64,000 bases of DNA from Aquimarina sp. BL5 (GTDB lineage: Bacteria > Bacteroidota > Bacteroidia > Flavobacteriales > Flavobacteriaceae): the NCBI RefSeq assembly GCF_003443675.1, contig NZ_CP031963.1, forward strand, positions 4,496,001-4,560,000, given 5' to 3'. A program made the translations under genes and the position numbers. The stretch's first letter is position 1, and the number at the start of each line of letters is the position of its first letter. This document shows positions 35,501 to 42,732 of this stretch, one piece after another. The notes beneath the pieces are model-generated. The model had not been told where the DNA came from and searched no databases. It saw only the letters and a program-made list of their open reading frames with translations.

Positions 35501-36223
35501 CGTACGCAAACCACCAAAAACAATGGGGAGATCGGGATCTCTAAAATGTATTACCCTCAGGATAGAGCAGCGCTCGGTACCTTACCTCTTAATGCCAACA
35601 AAGCTATTGATGTAATGATAGATACCCATCGTATTGGAATGCCTTTGCAAGTAGAGCAGTACACCAAGCAAGGAACTGAAAACATCCTACTGGCTACACA
35701 AAGAACAGATTATAAATTATGGGGTACCGAAAAACATGTATCTCCAGAATTTGTGTATACCAGTAAAGGAAATGCAACGCTGGAAGAGCGCATGCGATAT
35801 GTAGATTATGATAATCTAGGACATCCATTAGAAGTTGTACAGACCTTAGGAAGTCCAGTTATATTTATTTGGGGATACAACAATAGATATCCGATTGCCA
35901 AAATTGCCAACGCTACCTATATAGGGATGCCTACAGAGGTTATCGATTTGATTGATCAGATCAAAACAATCTCTAATGCAGAGGATACTGCTTCTGAGGA
36001 GATTGCTATGCGATCTAAGTTCAAGGATTTAAGATCCCACACATTCTTTGCTAATGCAGAAATAACGAGTTATACCTATAACCCACAAATTGGTGTGACT
36101 AGTATCACAGATCCTAGGGGATATACGATGTATTACGAATATGATGGTTTTAATCGATTATCAACGGTAAAAGATCAGGATGATAATTTGATATCAGAAA
36201 ACAAGTATAACTACAAAAACTAG
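32534..36223 (+). CDS. RHS/SpvB-like first protein of a Bacteroidota two-protein RHS system
   Basis: 1229 residues with a signal peptide (LFLTLFLITSLGYAQ). The N-terminal part (about 40-120) matches the SpvB/TcB-like start: NVPLNQYTGTPNVSIPICQI, LPISMTYDASGIKVNQLATK and VGLGWNLNYGGVVSRQVHG. Beta-rich shell-like sequence follows and the end (about 1180-1229) has RHS/YD repeats (TSITDPRGYTMYYEYDGFNR). A Cys-rich insert lies near 610-660. In TcB-TcC toxins the paired proteins form a hollow shell holding the toxic C-terminal tail; here the pair is split so that this gene gives the first half and the next gene, six bases on, gives the second. Export is by signal peptide; no T9SS sorting domain is visible. 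Confidence 0.85.
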   Translation: MKNISLFLTLFLITSLGYAQTGDDGGGTTAFDYTAELSRAVTIPNSPEAAAFIKYGNVPLNQYTGTPNVSIPICQISGKSISLPISMTYDASGIKVNQLATKVGLGWNLNYGGVVSRQVHGLPDQADGTYAKITDPGTRAGLDAAYNNAHMTAFSTVEAMDAADALLTNYSMNNIDIQADTFSFSINGLSGTIGINYDVTENGKYQVFCIDNPEVKIDYTLLGDQITNWIITDTQGTRYEFAKAEYTHTSYSTQQNEYTAEYISSWYVTNIETADKEDTIVYYYGNGAYYAENQRLPLDHIVQFYQNVNSSVFTQEIVEQHKQTIYKIKQFNPTAIFHNGKLAVDFGSTLQREDLLGQSAITGVNAYNILGQPIKSFEFDYSYFVSESGSGIYSAGDKRLKLDAIREIEVFQNQGTVNTSPTTPKEKTHSFDYFNPTQLPHISSNHMDLWGYYNGGTGSITNVVGNRFLFNQQYGLRRLDYDFQGADRTSKPEFAINGTLQKITYPTGGSTEFFFNGHSGPLEEEATINLQRYTTTVQGGSDNPIASTNDLDDCPNIDDIGYLHNLQNIANGEFTIDALNANKAIAFDVTFNNYNPGPPLAGNGVTFVCVYKSRIGTGQCETRPCPEGDLQPNGCSLDVSGDTYTICDRGEAPLTYCDIMTSNPATNPKIVYFSTTIPDRDFILQLEEGDYRILLVNGNSNTALDIQYELLVEREIRRNNMVGGLRLVKTEDKPSENATDVLTKYYYYNTLPENGVITPSIIEGNYASSGVVHQKLFFSDVEIHSGLVRDGVNVPDVNLYKFYSNNLAPKTKYNIAYTNVSEIQFKNNQYQGHTTYTFYNQDDGVAVANRPYFPRYHLNGRLRATTHYNDQRKMVQQSSQLYSQQTLSTTMPHNGVFMIPEAVAHQACKKKIYQDGVYTISVSLADPIVGGCFGGGESGPYTIYFANKYRLTPVWTRLEAKTEKQFFEDQLIEQKTEYFYDNDTHKQMTRTQTTKNNGEIGISKMYYPQDRAALGTLPLNANKAIDVMIDTHRIGMPLQVEQYTKQGTENILLATQRTDYKLWGTEKHVSPEFVYTSKGNATLEERMRYVDYDNLGHPLEVVQTLGSPVIFIWGYNNRYPIAKIANATYIGMPTEVIDLIDQIKTISNAEDTASEEIAMRSKFKDLRSHTFFANAEITSYTYNPQIGVTSITDPRGYTMYYEYDGFNRLSTVKDQDDNLISENKYNYKN

Positions 36224-36229
36224 TAACAG

Positions 36230-39200
36230 ATGAAAAATATTGTAACACAAATTGCTACAGTCTTGCTAGTTTTAGTAAGCGTAGTGGTAACTGCCCAAAC
36301 AGCAGATACAGTAATTATAGAAAACGAAACCATTAATGCATCTAGCGATCCGGCATTACTTAATATAAGCGCAGGTCAAAAAATTATCATTAAACCAACC
36401 ACTTGGATACAACCGGGTACTGTATTTTCTGCAACGATTTCTGGAGATCCTTATGTAAATCCATTATTAAGCACTGACGAGAATTATGTATTTACACGAG
36501 TGTATCAAAAGGAGAAGACCAGTTTTTCTGAAGTTAGCAATAATAGTGATGTGATCGAAAGCATTACCTACTTTGATGGATTAGGTCGTGCTACGCAACA
36601 AATAGGGATCAAAGCCTCTCCTGATAAAAAGGATATTGTAACTCATATGGAATATGATACTTATGGAAGACAAGCAAAACAGTATTTACCTTTCGAGAGA
36701 CAAAATGAAGTTATAGGAAGTTATGACCCCGTTGATGTTATTACAGATATTAATAGTTATTATAAAACAAAATATCCTAATGATTTTATCGGAATGGCAG
36801 AAGCTGATGTCAATGCCTATTCAGAGACTATTTTTGAGAAATCTCCATTAAGTAGACCTTTAAAACAGGCTGCACCAGGATTAGACTGGATTGCAAAAAC
36901 TACAGGAGATGATCATACCATAAAATTAGATAGAAGGGCCAATAATGCCGCGGATGATGTGGTCTATTTTAGAGTAAACTTTATAGACGGCAATACCGAA
37001 GCGCCTAGCTTGGTAAAAGTGGGAGATTATCCAGATAATGAACTCTTTGTAAACATTACCAAAGATGAGAATTGGGTCACGGGTGATGGTGATAATCACA
37101 CTACACAGGAATTCACTGATAAATCTGGTAGAGTCATTCTAAAGCGTACTTTTAACTCCTCTCCCTCTGGGGGAGGTGCCGCAGGCGGAGGGGGAGCACA
37201 CGATACCTATTATGTATACGATGATTTTGGGAATCTTACCTATGTCATTCCTCCAAAAGTTATAGTAAGTGATGGAATTTCTTCAAGTGAGCTCAATGAG
37301 CTCTGTTATCAATATATCTATGATTATAGAAACCGATTGATCGAAAAGAAAATACCAGGAAAAGGATGGGAGTATATTGTATATAATAAACTCGATCAGC
37401 CGGTGCTAACTCAGGATGCCAACCAAAGAGCAAAATCCCCAAAAGAATGGTTGTTTACGAAATATGATGCTTTGGGCAGAGTTGCGTATACTGGAATTAT
37501 AAAAAATGATCAAAATCGTTTAACAATACAAGATTCGGCAGATAACAATACAAGTTATACCCAGTATGAAACTAAGCAAAGTAATAGCAGCACAATAGCA
37601 GCAACATCGGTATATTATACGAATAATACTATTCCTGGGTATATTGATAAGATCTTAACCGTCAACTACTACGATAATTATGAAGTTGGAAATCTAGTAA
37701 CTTTTAATCCAGCTAATGGCTCCGGAACCTGGGAAGGTATGACAGCAACTGCAGAAGTAAAAGGCTTACCAACGGTATCCCAAGTTAGAGTGTTAGGAAC
37801 TGATCAATGGATTACTACCGCTACCTATTATGATAATAAAGGAAGAGCTTGGGAAACCCATATAAAAAATGATTATCTCGGTACTGAAGATTGGATTTTA
37901 AATAAATTGGATTTTGTGGGCAAGGTTTTAAAAACCCGAACTACCCACACCAAAGACAACAATGCTGCGATAGTAACCATTGATACCTTTATCTATGATC
38001 ATATGGGGAGATTGTTAGATCAAAAGCAAACGATTAATAATCAAGCAGAAGAGCGAATCATATCAAATACCTATGATGCATTAGGACAATTGGAGTCTAA
38101 AGAAATAGGCGGTGGATTACAAGATGTAGATTATACCTATAATGTTAGAGGTTGGTTAAAAGAAATTAATGAGGGCACCACAGATAATGGAGATTTATTT
38201 GGTTTTACGATTAATTACAACACCACTACAGAAAACTTAGGAGCAATTGCATTGTATAATGGTAATATTAGTGAAACCAGTTGGAAAACTGCTAATGATA
38301 ATACCAAAAGGGCTTATGGATACCAGTATGATGCATTGAATAGAATTCTTGCCGGAACGAGTAGTGATGGTAGGTATAACTTAAGTAATGTATCCTATGA
38401 CAAAAACGGAAATATCGAAACCTTACAAAGAACCGGTGCCATTGTAACAAACCCAGATCGAAGTAGATCTGGTGATTTTGGCATGATGGATCATCTTGCC
38501 TACGAATATGATGCAGGGAACAGGTTATTAAAAGTTACCGACGAGGTAACTATGCCTTTTGGGTTTACCAAGAATGCCACAGTTGCAGGAGATGAGTATC
38601 AATATGATGTTAACGGTAATATGACTGTGGATCATAATAAAGGAATATCCAGTATTAGTTATAATCATTTAAACTTACCTAATACTGTTGCCATTTCTAA
38701 TAGTGAAGGAACAGGAAATATTACTTATATTTACGATGCCACCGGAGTAAAACAAAAGAAAGTTGTCTCTGGAGGAAGTTCTTTAGCAACAGAATACGCT
38801 GGTAACCACGTGTATGAAAACGGACAACTTAAGTTCTTTAACCATGCAGAAGGGTATATAGAACCTAATGGAGAAGGTGAGTTTGATTACGTATACCAAT
38901 ATAAAGACCATCTGGGAAATATAAGACTCTCATTTTCTGATAAGGATAAAGATGGGAAAATTGATGTGCTGAGAAATAATGCAGATGCAGACGGTGATAA
39001 TGATTATGCTCACGAAATCTTACAAGAAAAGAATTATTATCCCTTTGGACTACAACATAAAGGGTACAATGACCTCATTGTATCAGAACATAACTATGGT
39101 TTTACTGGTAAAGAAGAACAGGATGAACTTGGTTTGGGATGGATAGATATTACCGCACGTAATTATAATCCTGAAATTGGTAGATGGATGAATATTGATC

Positions 39201-40009
39201 CATTGGCAGATCAATTCCCTTCTTTATCACCATATAATTATGCCTTGAATAATCCTCTTAATTTCGTTGATTTTGATGGAAAAGCTCCTGATCCCGTTTT
39301 ATTGAAAGTTGTACAAAATGCTATACAAAATTTTGCTGTAACCTATGCAATAAATAAAATTAATGCTGCTCATCAAAAAGTTTTTGGTAAAACAAGTTTA
39401 GATCGCCCAGTAATTTCTTCAATACCTAAAGGAGAAAAAAAATACATATTTGAAGAAGGTTATTTAAATGCTTTGTTAGGAACAAATGAAGTCAATTTTG
39501 ATGGGAAGGTCGCTCTGAACGGAAGAAATTTCGATATAATAGGCTCCTTTCATAAAAAAAGTAATAATAGTTATCACGAGATTAATTCAGTTGATGTACT
39601 AACTGGGAAGGATGGAAGCAGATATACTTCTTATGCATCTGGATTTGATGGAGGATTTGTTGTCGAGTTGACGGGAGGTACAACAACCATCATGAGACTT
39701 TATCTTCCCGATGCAGAAACTCACAAGATTTTTGAAAATCTTTTAAATAAATCTGGAGAAGATTATTTGAATAATTTAATTCAAGAAAATCCAGAACTTG
39801 CAAAATTATTTGGGCTTGCTAATTTAAAGGATGAAGTTGATAACTTATACAATAGTTTTGGTAGAGATAATCCTTACGACGAAAATTCAGAACAAGGTAA
39901 AAGATACTTGAGAATTCGAAATACTTATAGAGATAGAAGAAATACTTATAGAAATGAAGAACATTTTTTTGAGGAACTTCGAAAAAAAATAAATTTAGAT
40001 ATTAAATAA
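36230..40009 (+). CDS. DUF6443/RHS-repeat polymorphic toxin with variable C-terminal tail
   Basis: 1259 residues: signal peptide (TVLLVLVSVVVTAQ), DUF6443 domain (about 70-330, including YFDGLGRATQQIGIKA), many RHS/YD repeats, and the RHS core: YQYKDHLGNIRLSFSD, NYYPFGLQHKGYN, YGFTGKEEQDELGLGWIDIT, ARNYNPEIGRWMNIDPLADQ, NPLNFVDFDG. After the core (about 1020-1259) comes a tail unlike the rest, which I cannot assign to a toxin family. It reads AT-rich and Lys/Asn-rich, unlike the core, as expected for exchangeable toxin tails. A REP-like palindrome inserts about 12 glycine-rich residues near 311-323. The stop overlaps the next gene's start by one base, the usual toxin-immunity layout. Confidence 0.88.
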   Translation: MKNIVTQIATVLLVLVSVVVTAQTADTVIIENETINASSDPALLNISAGQKIIIKPTTWIQPGTVFSATISGDPYVNPLLSTDENYVFTRVYQKEKTSFSEVSNNSDVIESITYFDGLGRATQQIGIKASPDKKDIVTHMEYDTYGRQAKQYLPFERQNEVIGSYDPVDVITDINSYYKTKYPNDFIGMAEADVNAYSETIFEKSPLSRPLKQAAPGLDWIAKTTGDDHTIKLDRRANNAADDVVYFRVNFIDGNTEAPSLVKVGDYPDNELFVNITKDENWVTGDGDNHTTQEFTDKSGRVILKRTFNSSPSGGGAAGGGGAHDTYYVYDDFGNLTYVIPPKVIVSDGISSSELNELCYQYIYDYRNRLIEKKIPGKGWEYIVYNKLDQPVLTQDANQRAKSPKEWLFTKYDALGRVAYTGIIKNDQNRLTIQDSADNNTSYTQYETKQSNSSTIAATSVYYTNNTIPGYIDKILTVNYYDNYEVGNLVTFNPANGSGTWEGMTATAEVKGLPTVSQVRVLGTDQWITTATYYDNKGRAWETHIKNDYLGTEDWILNKLDFVGKVLKTRTTHTKDNNAAIVTIDTFIYDHMGRLLDQKQTINNQAEERIISNTYDALGQLESKEIGGGLQDVDYTYNVRGWLKEINEGTTDNGDLFGFTINYNTTTENLGAIALYNGNISETSWKTANDNTKRAYGYQYDALNRILAGTSSDGRYNLSNVSYDKNGNIETLQRTGAIVTNPDRSRSGDFGMMDHLAYEYDAGNRLLKVTDEVTMPFGFTKNATVAGDEYQYDVNGNMTVDHNKGISSISYNHLNLPNTVAISNSEGTGNITYIYDATGVKQKKVVSGGSSLATEYAGNHVYENGQLKFFNHAEGYIEPNGEGEFDYVYQYKDHLGNIRLSFSDKDKDGKIDVLRNNADADGDNDYAHEILQEKNYYPFGLQHKGYNDLIVSEHNYGFTGKEEQDELGLGWIDITARNYNPEIGRWMNIDPLADQFPSLSPYNYALNNPLNFVDFDGKAPDPVLLKVVQNAIQNFAVTYAINKINAAHQKVFGKTSLDRPVISSIPKGEKKYIFEEGYLNALLGTNEVNFDGKVALNGRNFDIIGSFHKKSNNSYHEINSVDVLTGKDGSRYTSYASGFDGGFVVELTGGTTTIMRLYLPDAETHKIFENLLNKSGEDYLNNLIQENPELAKLFGLANLKDEVDNLYNSFGRDNPYDENSEQGKRYLRIRNTYRDRRNTYRNEEHFFEELRKKINLDIK
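37159..37196. repeat. REP-like palindrome inserted in-frame in the RHS gene
   Basis: CTCCCTCTGGGGGAG (37161-37175) is a hairpin with 5-base-pair arms inside a GC-rich, unlike-flanking stretch that encodes SSPSGGGAAGGGG. The flanking protein sequences (GRVILKRTF and DTYYVYDDFGNLTYVIPP) are normally near-adjacent in RHS proteins, so the element looks like an added 36-base unit that kept the frame. Confidence 0.6.
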
Positions 40010-40527
40010 TGAAAAACAGTAAACATATTTTGAGCAAAGTAAAAAAGAATTTAAAAATTATTTTAATTTTACTGATTATTATAATTATAACTGTTCTATT
40101 CTATTCAGGTTACGAAAATTACAAAACAAATGAGTTGATAAGAAAGAAAAACTCCTCTTTTTCAGATGCTCATTCAAAATTTTTGCTACCTTCTGAAGGT
40201 AGTAATATAGGACAAGAATTATTAAAGGAAATTGAGAAGATAAAACTTCAAACAATTAATCAGTTTTTAGATAATAGTGAGGAAAAAATTGTTTTCAATC
40301 CCTTAAATATGGATACCCTAAGTATTACGATTTTAGGTAGTAAATATTCATATCAATCTTCCTTAGATTTGGGGTATATTGATGAGGGTTATAATCAGGT
40401 ATTAACAAAAAATGTTTTTGAATTTATTCGTGATAAAGGCATAGTTAAAATAGATATATTTAGCTTAACACCTACACCTGCGGGAGATGTTCCCTTACCT
40501 CCCGGTTATTTAACCAATGATAAATGA
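40009..40527 (+). CDS. Putative immunity protein of the RHS tail, single membrane helix
   Basis: 172 residues. One membrane helix near the N-terminus (IILILLIIIIITVLFYSGYE, about 17-36) and a soluble region with no family I recognise (DAHSKFLLPSEGSN, LDNSEEKIVFNPLNMDTLSI, GYIDEGYNQVLTKN). Its start overlaps the RHS stop by one base and its sequence is AT-rich like the RHS tail; both features mark toxin-immunity pairs in polymorphic toxin systems. The membrane anchor suggests the toxin acts at or across the inner membrane or in the periplasm. The call rests on position and layout, not on homology. Confidence 0.55.
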   Translation: MKNSKHILSKVKKNLKIILILLIIIIITVLFYSGYENYKTNELIRKKNSSFSDAHSKFLLPSEGSNIGQELLKEIEKIKLQTINQFLDNSEEKIVFNPLNMDTLSITILGSKYSYQSSLDLGYIDEGYNQVLTKNVFEFIRDKGIVKIDIFSLTPTPAGDVPLPPGYLTNDK

Positions 40528-40537
40528 ATCTCCCCCC

Positions 40538-40565
40538 GCTAGCGCGAGCGTCACGCTCGTGCCGA
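40538..40565. repeat. REP copy 1 (inverted, upstream of RAYT)
   Basis: Begins GCTAGCGCGAGCGTCACGCT; its core CGAGCG-TCA-CGCTCG is a perfect 6-base-pair hairpin. Over 28 bases it equals the reverse complement of the element at 41291-41318 except for one loop base, so the two form an inverted pair enclosing the RAYT gene. Confidence 0.9.
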
Positions 40566-40679
40566 TAAAGAGTGAGCGGTATGAGAAAAAAAATAAAGAA
40601 AAGGCACAATAGTAAAAGTTGTGTTCTCATGCTCGTACTAATACAGGTTAGCGGGTAAAGACAAACAATAATTATAGCT

Positions 40680-40710
40680 AAAAAGACTGTTTATAACGAC
40701 AGTCTTTTTT
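40680..40710 (+). terminator. Terminator of the RHS-immunity unit
   Basis: AAAAAGACTGT (40680-40690) pairs perfectly with ACAGTCTTTTT (40699-40709) around an 8-base loop, followed by T. It lies between the immunity gene and the RAYT. Confidence 0.85.
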
Positions 40711-40723
40711 GTATTTTGGTAGG

Positions 40724-41317
40724 ATGAGCAGAAAGTATAAATTTCATAATCCATCGGCAGCTTATTTTATAAGCTTTGCTACCGTGTATTGGATGGACGT
40801 CTTTTCACGTCAGGTTTACTTTTCTGTACTTGCAGAAAGTCTCGATTATTGTAGAAAAGAAAAAGGGATGGAAATCTATGCTTATTGCGTTATGCCAAGT
40901 CATATTCATTTACTATTTAGAGCAGCTAATGAAAACCCATCCGATCTCATAAGAGATATTAAAGGATTCACTGCTCGAAAAATGATACAGACAATACAGG
41001 AAAATCCGCAGGAAAGTAGAAAAGAATGGTTAGTATCAATGATGGGAAAAGCAGGGAAAGAAAATAGTAATGTGGTAAAATACCAGTTTTGGCAACAACA
41101 TAACAAACCTATAGAACTTTGGACAGATAAAGTGATCCAACAAAAGATAGACTATATTCATAACAATCCGGTCCAATCTGGTTTTGTAACCGATCCTGTA
41201 GATTGGAAGTATAGCAGTGCCAGAAATTATCAGGATGATCATACAGTCTTAGAAATTGATACTAATGGTTTTTTGTATGGGTTAGTAGATTCGGCACGAG
41301 CGAGACGCTCGCGCTAG
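40724..41317 (+). CDS. REP-associated tyrosine transposase (RAYT, Y1/HUH family)
   Basis: 197 residues from ATG at 40724 (MSRKYKFHNPSAAYFISFAT). Y1_Tnp (IS200-type) domain with HUH metal-binding motif HIH in YCVMPSHIHLLFRA and a catalytic Tyr candidate in KIDYIHNNPV, near VDWKYSSARNY; these are the marks of single-strand HUH nucleases that cut and join REP hairpins. It is enclosed by inverted REP copies (40538-40565 and 41291-41318) with a third direct copy at 41347-41371. The last residues ARARRSR and the TAG stop are read from the REP itself. RAYTs are domesticated transposases thought to spread REPs; this one looks intact. TATTTTGG before the start is near the -7 consensus. Confidence 0.92.
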   Translation: MSRKYKFHNPSAAYFISFATVYWMDVFSRQVYFSVLAESLDYCRKEKGMEIYAYCVMPSHIHLLFRAANENPSDLIRDIKGFTARKMIQTIQENPQESRKEWLVSMMGKAGKENSNVVKYQFWQQHNKPIELWTDKVIQQKIDYIHNNPVQSGFVTDPVDWKYSSARNYQDDHTVLEIDTNGFLYGLVDSARARRSR

Positions 41318-41319
41318 CA
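41291..41319. repeat. REP copy 2 (overlaps RAYT 3' end)
   Basis: Begins TCGGCACGAGCGAGACGCTC with perfect hairpin CGAGCG-AGA-CGCTCG. It encodes the last RAYT codons and its GCTAGC block supplies the stop codon. Confidence 0.9.
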
Positions 41320-41346
41320 GAGGACTAACTAACTAATGGATAACAT

Positions 41347-41371
41347 CACGAGCGAGACGCTCGCGCTAGCA
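41347..41371. repeat. REP copy 3
   Basis: Begins CACGAGCGAGACGCTCGCGC and continues to GCTAGCA, identical to 41295-41319 and in the same direction, 52 bases on. Together copies 2 and 3 form a REP doublet next to the RAYT. Confidence 0.9.
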
Positions 41372-41387
41372 AGTAAAGCTTTAAATA

Positions 41388-41966
41388 ATGATTAAAAGAT
41401 ATATTCATATTACAACGATTTTATTGTTCACTTTTCTATCATGTAAAAGTCAGGATGTCATAATTTTAGAATCTCTAAATAGGGAACTGACACATATTAT
41501 TAATGAGGATAATGAGATAAATAAGGTTAATAGAGATAATATTGAAGCACGACAAAAAGCTCTTTCAGATATTATAGAACTTAGAAAAGAGTTCTTTTCG
41601 AAGGTTAATTTAGAAAAATCAGAATTTAAATTAATTGAAACGAATCGCATTAATAAATCTTACACTGGAGTTATTCTAGTAGATGATAGTGATGTTTTCG
41701 TTTTTTCTAAAAAAGAAGGAAAATCTACATTCCAACAAACAAATCTAGATGATTATACAGCGAATAATCCTAATGATATTAACTTGTATATTTTTAAAAA
41801 ACTAAATGAAGAGAAATTGGATCAGTTAGTTGCTATAAGTAAAAAAGCAAGAAATCATCATGGAGAAACTTTAATAATAACAACATCAGAAAAGGGTAAA
41901 GTAGCTTCCAATATTATGAATACTTTTTTTATACAAGATGATCAAGGCAAACTAATACATTGGTAG
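41388..41966 (+). CDS. Orphan hypothetical lipoprotein next to the RAYT
   Basis: 192 residues with a lipoprotein signal (TILLFTFLSCKSQD, Cys about 19). Residues 30-80 are helical and charged; 85-192 mix beta and alpha (TGVILVDDSDVFVFSKKEGK, KARNHHGETLIITTSEKGKV). I do not recognise the family. It begins 17 bases after the third REP copy and is followed, like the RHS-immunity unit, by a short spacer and a similar terminator. An orphan immunity gene left from a displaced RHS tail is one reading; an unrelated envelope lipoprotein is another. Confidence 0.6.
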   Translation: MIKRYIHITTILLFTFLSCKSQDVIILESLNRELTHIINEDNEINKVNRDNIEARQKALSDIIELRKEFFSKVNLEKSEFKLIETNRINKSYTGVILVDDSDVFVFSKKEGKSTFQQTNLDDYTANNPNDINLYIFKKLNEEKLDQLVAISKKARNHHGETLIITTSEKGKVASNIMNTFFIQDDQGKLIHW

Positions 41967-42048
41967 AAACCCAGATCGCTTGGATGCGATGGCGCGGAAA
42001 TGTTTTCCGTGACGCGTATGAGTAAGCGATAAGAATAAGAAATAGTAT

Positions 42049-42088
42049 AAAAACAGTCATGTCTTTAAAATGATATGGCTGTTTTTTT
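42049..42088 (+). terminator. Terminator after the orphan lipoprotein gene
   Basis: AAAAACAGTCAT (42049-42060) pairs with ATGGCTGTTTTT (42075-42086) with one G-T pair, then more T. The stem has the same A-run/ACTG core style as the RHS-unit terminator at 40680. Confidence 0.8.
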
Positions 42089-42123
42089 ACGATAATGTTT
42101 AATGTTCTTAATAATGATTTACC

Positions 42124-42144
42124 GCACAGATTGCAAATCTGCGC
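42124..42144. repeat. Second REP type (CAGATTGCAAATCTG)
   Basis: CAGATT-GCA-AATCTG (42127-42141) is a perfect hairpin with a GC pair on each side interrupted by one mismatch. In translation it gives the well-known false peptide RTDCKSAL seen at REP sites in many genomes, so a reading frame across it is not a gene. Confidence 0.75.
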
Positions 42145-42180
42145 TATCTGGATCAGCTAAGAATATCGGACTTCGAGAGC

Positions 42181-42217
42181 ACTTCGACACTTATCCACCT
42201 GCGGCGGAAGCTCAGTG
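42181..42217. repeat. Dispersed repeat, family C arm (inverted relative to 44641-44677)
   Basis: ACTTCGACACTTATCCACC then GGCGGAAGCTCAGTG is a diverged reverse complement of 44641-44677. It sits inside the left part of the family B copy, so the two repeat types are nested here. Confidence 0.6.
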
Positions 42218-42219
42218 TT

Positions 42220-42316
42220 ACACCTCAGTCCTCGCTTGGTATTACGGTATAGCTATTATACGTTTCCGAAAGGTGAGGCTCTCTAACCTTGAGTTTACCG
42301 GGCTTCGAGAGCCTCA
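42220..42316. repeat. Dispersed repeat, family B, diverged copy 3
   Basis: CACCTCAGTCCTCGCTTGG (42220-42238) and the following TATTACGGTATA match the units at 30663-30833. TGAGGCTCTC (42274-42283) pairs with GAGAGCCTCA (42307-42316). Compared with the 30.7 kb copy, a T-A pair became C-G in both arms together. Confidence 0.75.
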
Positions 42317-42463
42317 ACCCTCGTTTACTGTCTCGTCCTAAAAAAGTTTAAATATTTTACATTAATCCTAAAATAGCTTTACAATCCAGTGTAACTAATG
42401 ATTGAATTTTAACATTTCCATAACTAAAATCCCTTGAAAATCCTCAAAACCTACTATGATAAG

Positions 42464-42732
42464 TTGGGAGGGTGTACTTATATAAGTGGGTATCCAAACA
42501 TAAAACAATTACTTAGAGGACTTATGATAGTGGGTACTCTTGTGTGAAAGCTCGGCTTTGGGTACTCCCAAGAAAGTATAGGGGTATTTCAAACAGAAGC
42601 ATTACTAGGTATAAACAGAAGTGCCACTTGTGTTGGAACTAAGTGCTACTTCCCTCAGAGCTCGGTGTATCCTGTGTTTGAAATACCCTCTAGGTAGTCC
42701 GTAGCTATGGAGAGGGTACTTCGTAAGTACCC
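42464..42732. ncRNA. Candidate structured RNA (or palindromic mobile element) with alternative pairings
   Basis: No open frame fits. Helices seen: TTGGGAG (42464-42470) with CTCCCAA (42565-42571); palindrome ACTTATATAAGT (42476-42487); AAAGC-TCG-GCTTT (42547-42559); GGGTATTTCAAACA (42582-42595) with TGTTTGAAATACCC (42675-42688), 14 pairs, enclosing GAAGTGCCACTT (42618-42629) with AAGTGCTACTTC (42641-42652); GGGTACTT-CGT-AAGTACCC (42714-42732). TACCCTCT (42684-42691) can instead pair with AGAGGGTA (42711-42718), which competes with both neighbours. The strand is unknown, and I matched it to no described RNA class. Confidence 0.45.

Noticed and set aside
42102..42341. Open frame of 79 codons across the repeat cluster
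   Set aside because: It reads through a REP hairpin and the family B and C repeats and contains the false peptides RTDCKSAL and TSVLAWYYG; no start signal or homology.
42464..42732. tmRNA, RNase P RNA, 6S RNA or group I/II intron
   Set aside because: None of the sequence signatures that I know for these RNAs is present.
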